From: Colwellia sp.
GTDB taxonomy: Bacteria > Pseudomonadota > Gammaproteobacteria > Enterobacterales > Alteromonadaceae
Assembly (NCBI GenBank): GCA_013215385.1
Contig: JABSOY010000013.1
Location: forward strand, 62,001 to 126,000
Direction: 5' to 3'
DNA: 64,000 nt
Shown here: positions 62,991 through 64,000 of the stretch, in pieces
How positions within the stretch are numbered: position 1 is the first letter of the stretch
Layout of the letters: each line of letters opens with the position of its first letter
Notes under the pieces: model-generated
The model's input: only the letters and a program-made list of their open reading frames with translations
Database searches by the model: none
What the model was told of the DNA's origin: nothing
Translations under genes and position numbers: made by a program

Positions 62991-64000
62991 TTACAGGTCA
63001 TAACCAAGGTGCTGGTGTAAACGAATAACTAGTTCTTCTTTTTCATTGATGTAGCCTAACTTCTCAGCAGTTGAACGTAATGCCAGCTCAACATGATTCA
63101 GAAATTTACCGTAGCCTTGACTCGTTTTTTGATCTTTTGTCGCAATAATGACAAATTTAATTGAATCAACGAGACAGTCACCAGCACTCAGTAAGGTAAA
63201 GCGATTATTTGGTTCAAAAATGTTGTAACTTAATTTTTGTAATTCACCATCAGCTTTATATTTTTCTTCTAAGCGACTTCTCACTATTGGCGTTAAGCCG
63301 TTCGCGACGATAGCGCCTTCATATAAATGTTGCTTATTAGCTGACTCAATAAAAACATGGCTGATTAAATCATAAAGCGGTTGATAAGGCAGGGCTTGTG
63401 ATTTATCAATATTAAGTAACTCTTTTATACGGCGATTAATAGGTAAGTCAACAATGGCATAGGTCAGCACATCTTTTTGCTCAGGCAAGCTAATTTCGTC
63501 TGCGGCATAGCGGTTCTTCAGGGTGCGTAATTTATGGGTTTGAGTGCCCGTTACCCCTTTGTCTTTAGCAAATAAGTCGTAAGTTAAATGTTGATGATCA
63601 CACACTCTTACTTGCTCTTTGTTTATATGATTAACAGAAATAAATTCGTTTAATGCTAATAATACATTTTTATGGAACTCAGCCGATGTTTGACGAACAT
63701 TGTCACCATTAGCTAAGAATACTAACGAAATTCCTCTAACGCGCTTTTTACCATTGATATAAGTATTCTGGCTGTAATGGTTACGTGGGTTATATAAAAA
63801 TAAAATTTGCTCTTCTGTTTGAACCGTTAATTTTTCGGGGCTATAACGAATTCGTGAGAATTTGTCATTAGCAATAAATTGACCACTTTCAATATCTAAT
63901 TTGTTATTAATATCAAAAAAGCTCTCTGCTAACTGTTGGTAAAGCTTTTGGTACGGTTGCTCGCTGGTACTGTCAATGAACTGGCTGTGTTGTGCTATTA
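62991..64000 (-). CDS. DUF3083-like protein, 5' end cut by window edge
   Basis: The open frame continues without a stop to the right edge (about 336 codons visible), well past the GTG at 63605 that begins VCDHQHLTYDLFAK; so the N-terminus lies outside the window. No signal peptide or membrane helix in the visible part. Segments such as ISLVFLANGDNVRQTSAEFH and LFLYNPRNHYSQNTY recall DUF3083, a family found in Shewanella and relatives with no known function; this assignment is from memory. It is upstream of rlmF on the same strand, 118 bases away. Confidence 0.65.
   Translation of the reverse strand, partial: IAQHSQFIDSTSEQPYQKLYQQLAESFFDINNKLDIESGQFIANDKFSRIRYSPEKLTVQTEEQILFLYNPRNHYSQNTYINGKKRVRGISLVFLANGDNVRQTSAEFHKNVLLALNEFISVNHINKEQVRVCDHQHLTYDLFAKDKGVTGTQTHKLRTLKNRYAADEISLPEQKDVLTYAIVDLPINRRIKELLNIDKSQALPYQPLYDLISHVFIESANKQHLYEGAIVANGLTPIVRSRLEEKYKADGELQKLSYNIFEPNNRFTLLSAGDCLVDSIKFVIIATKDQKTSQGYGKFLNHVELALRSTAEKLGYINEKEELVIRLHQHLGYDL

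Overview
The window looks like chromosomal DNA of an AT-rich marine gammaproteobacterium of the Alteromonadales, most likely a Colwellia or Thalassotalea relative. This is inferred from the gene families present: TonB-dependent-receptor polysaccharide loci, EfpL, RlmF, TrmK, a DUF3083-like protein and LytS/LytTR regulation. No rRNA, tRNA, CRISPR array, intact insertion sequence or prophage was found.

Layout. Positions 1-5.5 kb hold ordinary genes: an ABC ATPase cut by the window edge, cysteine synthase, a membrane M23 peptidase, an HTH regulator and a secreted protein. Positions 5.5-12.9 kb are a run of small plus-strand genes (YceK-like lipoprotein, two CPBP-type membrane proteases, Bax-like glucosaminidase, HTH-membrane protein, DUF3703, TonB-C lipoprotein, orphans). 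They are separated by imperfect hairpin spacers that resemble integron attC sites. Positions 12.9-24.7 kb hold a radical SAM enzyme, a broken LytTR gene, a GAF histidine kinase, and a cell-wall cluster (MltD, esterase, M56-M23 fusion, BlaI repressor with two operators). They also hold a VOC protein, an AraC regulator, a frameshifted PEBP protein and a LytS/LytTR two-component pair.

Positions 24.9-34.7 kb form a beta-glucan (laminarin-type) locus: a GH16 endoglucanase with three tandem binding modules, a TonB receptor, a FucP-type sugar transporter and an ExoP-like GH3 glucosidase. After an M14 peptidase and EfpL, positions 36.6-53.4 kb form an alpha-mannose locus. A divergent LacI regulator separates a minus-strand operon (two GH92 mannosidases, transporter, PfkB kinase, AGE-family isomerase) from a plus-strand set (TonB receptor, multidomain metallopeptidase lipoprotein, phosphoglucose isomerase). 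Three copies of a GGAACGTTCC palindrome mark the likely LacI regulon. The genes support a route mannan or glycoprotein glycan -> mannose -> fructose -> fructose-6-P -> glucose-6-P.

Positions 53.5-56.4 kb hold a small orphan gene, an EAL phosphodiesterase and a conserved membrane protein. Positions 56.9-60.7 kb are a second cassette array, this time on the minus strand: seven short genes, six of them followed by a clear attC-like palindrome, with no integrase in the window (a CALIN-like cluster). The right end carries trmK, rlmF and a DUF3083-like gene that runs off the window.

Several genes look broken or oddly started: 7681 (ATC where the start should be), 12294 (A-run frameshift), 13903 (LytTR remnant), 21982 (late frameshift) and 56588 (remnant with an in-frame stop).
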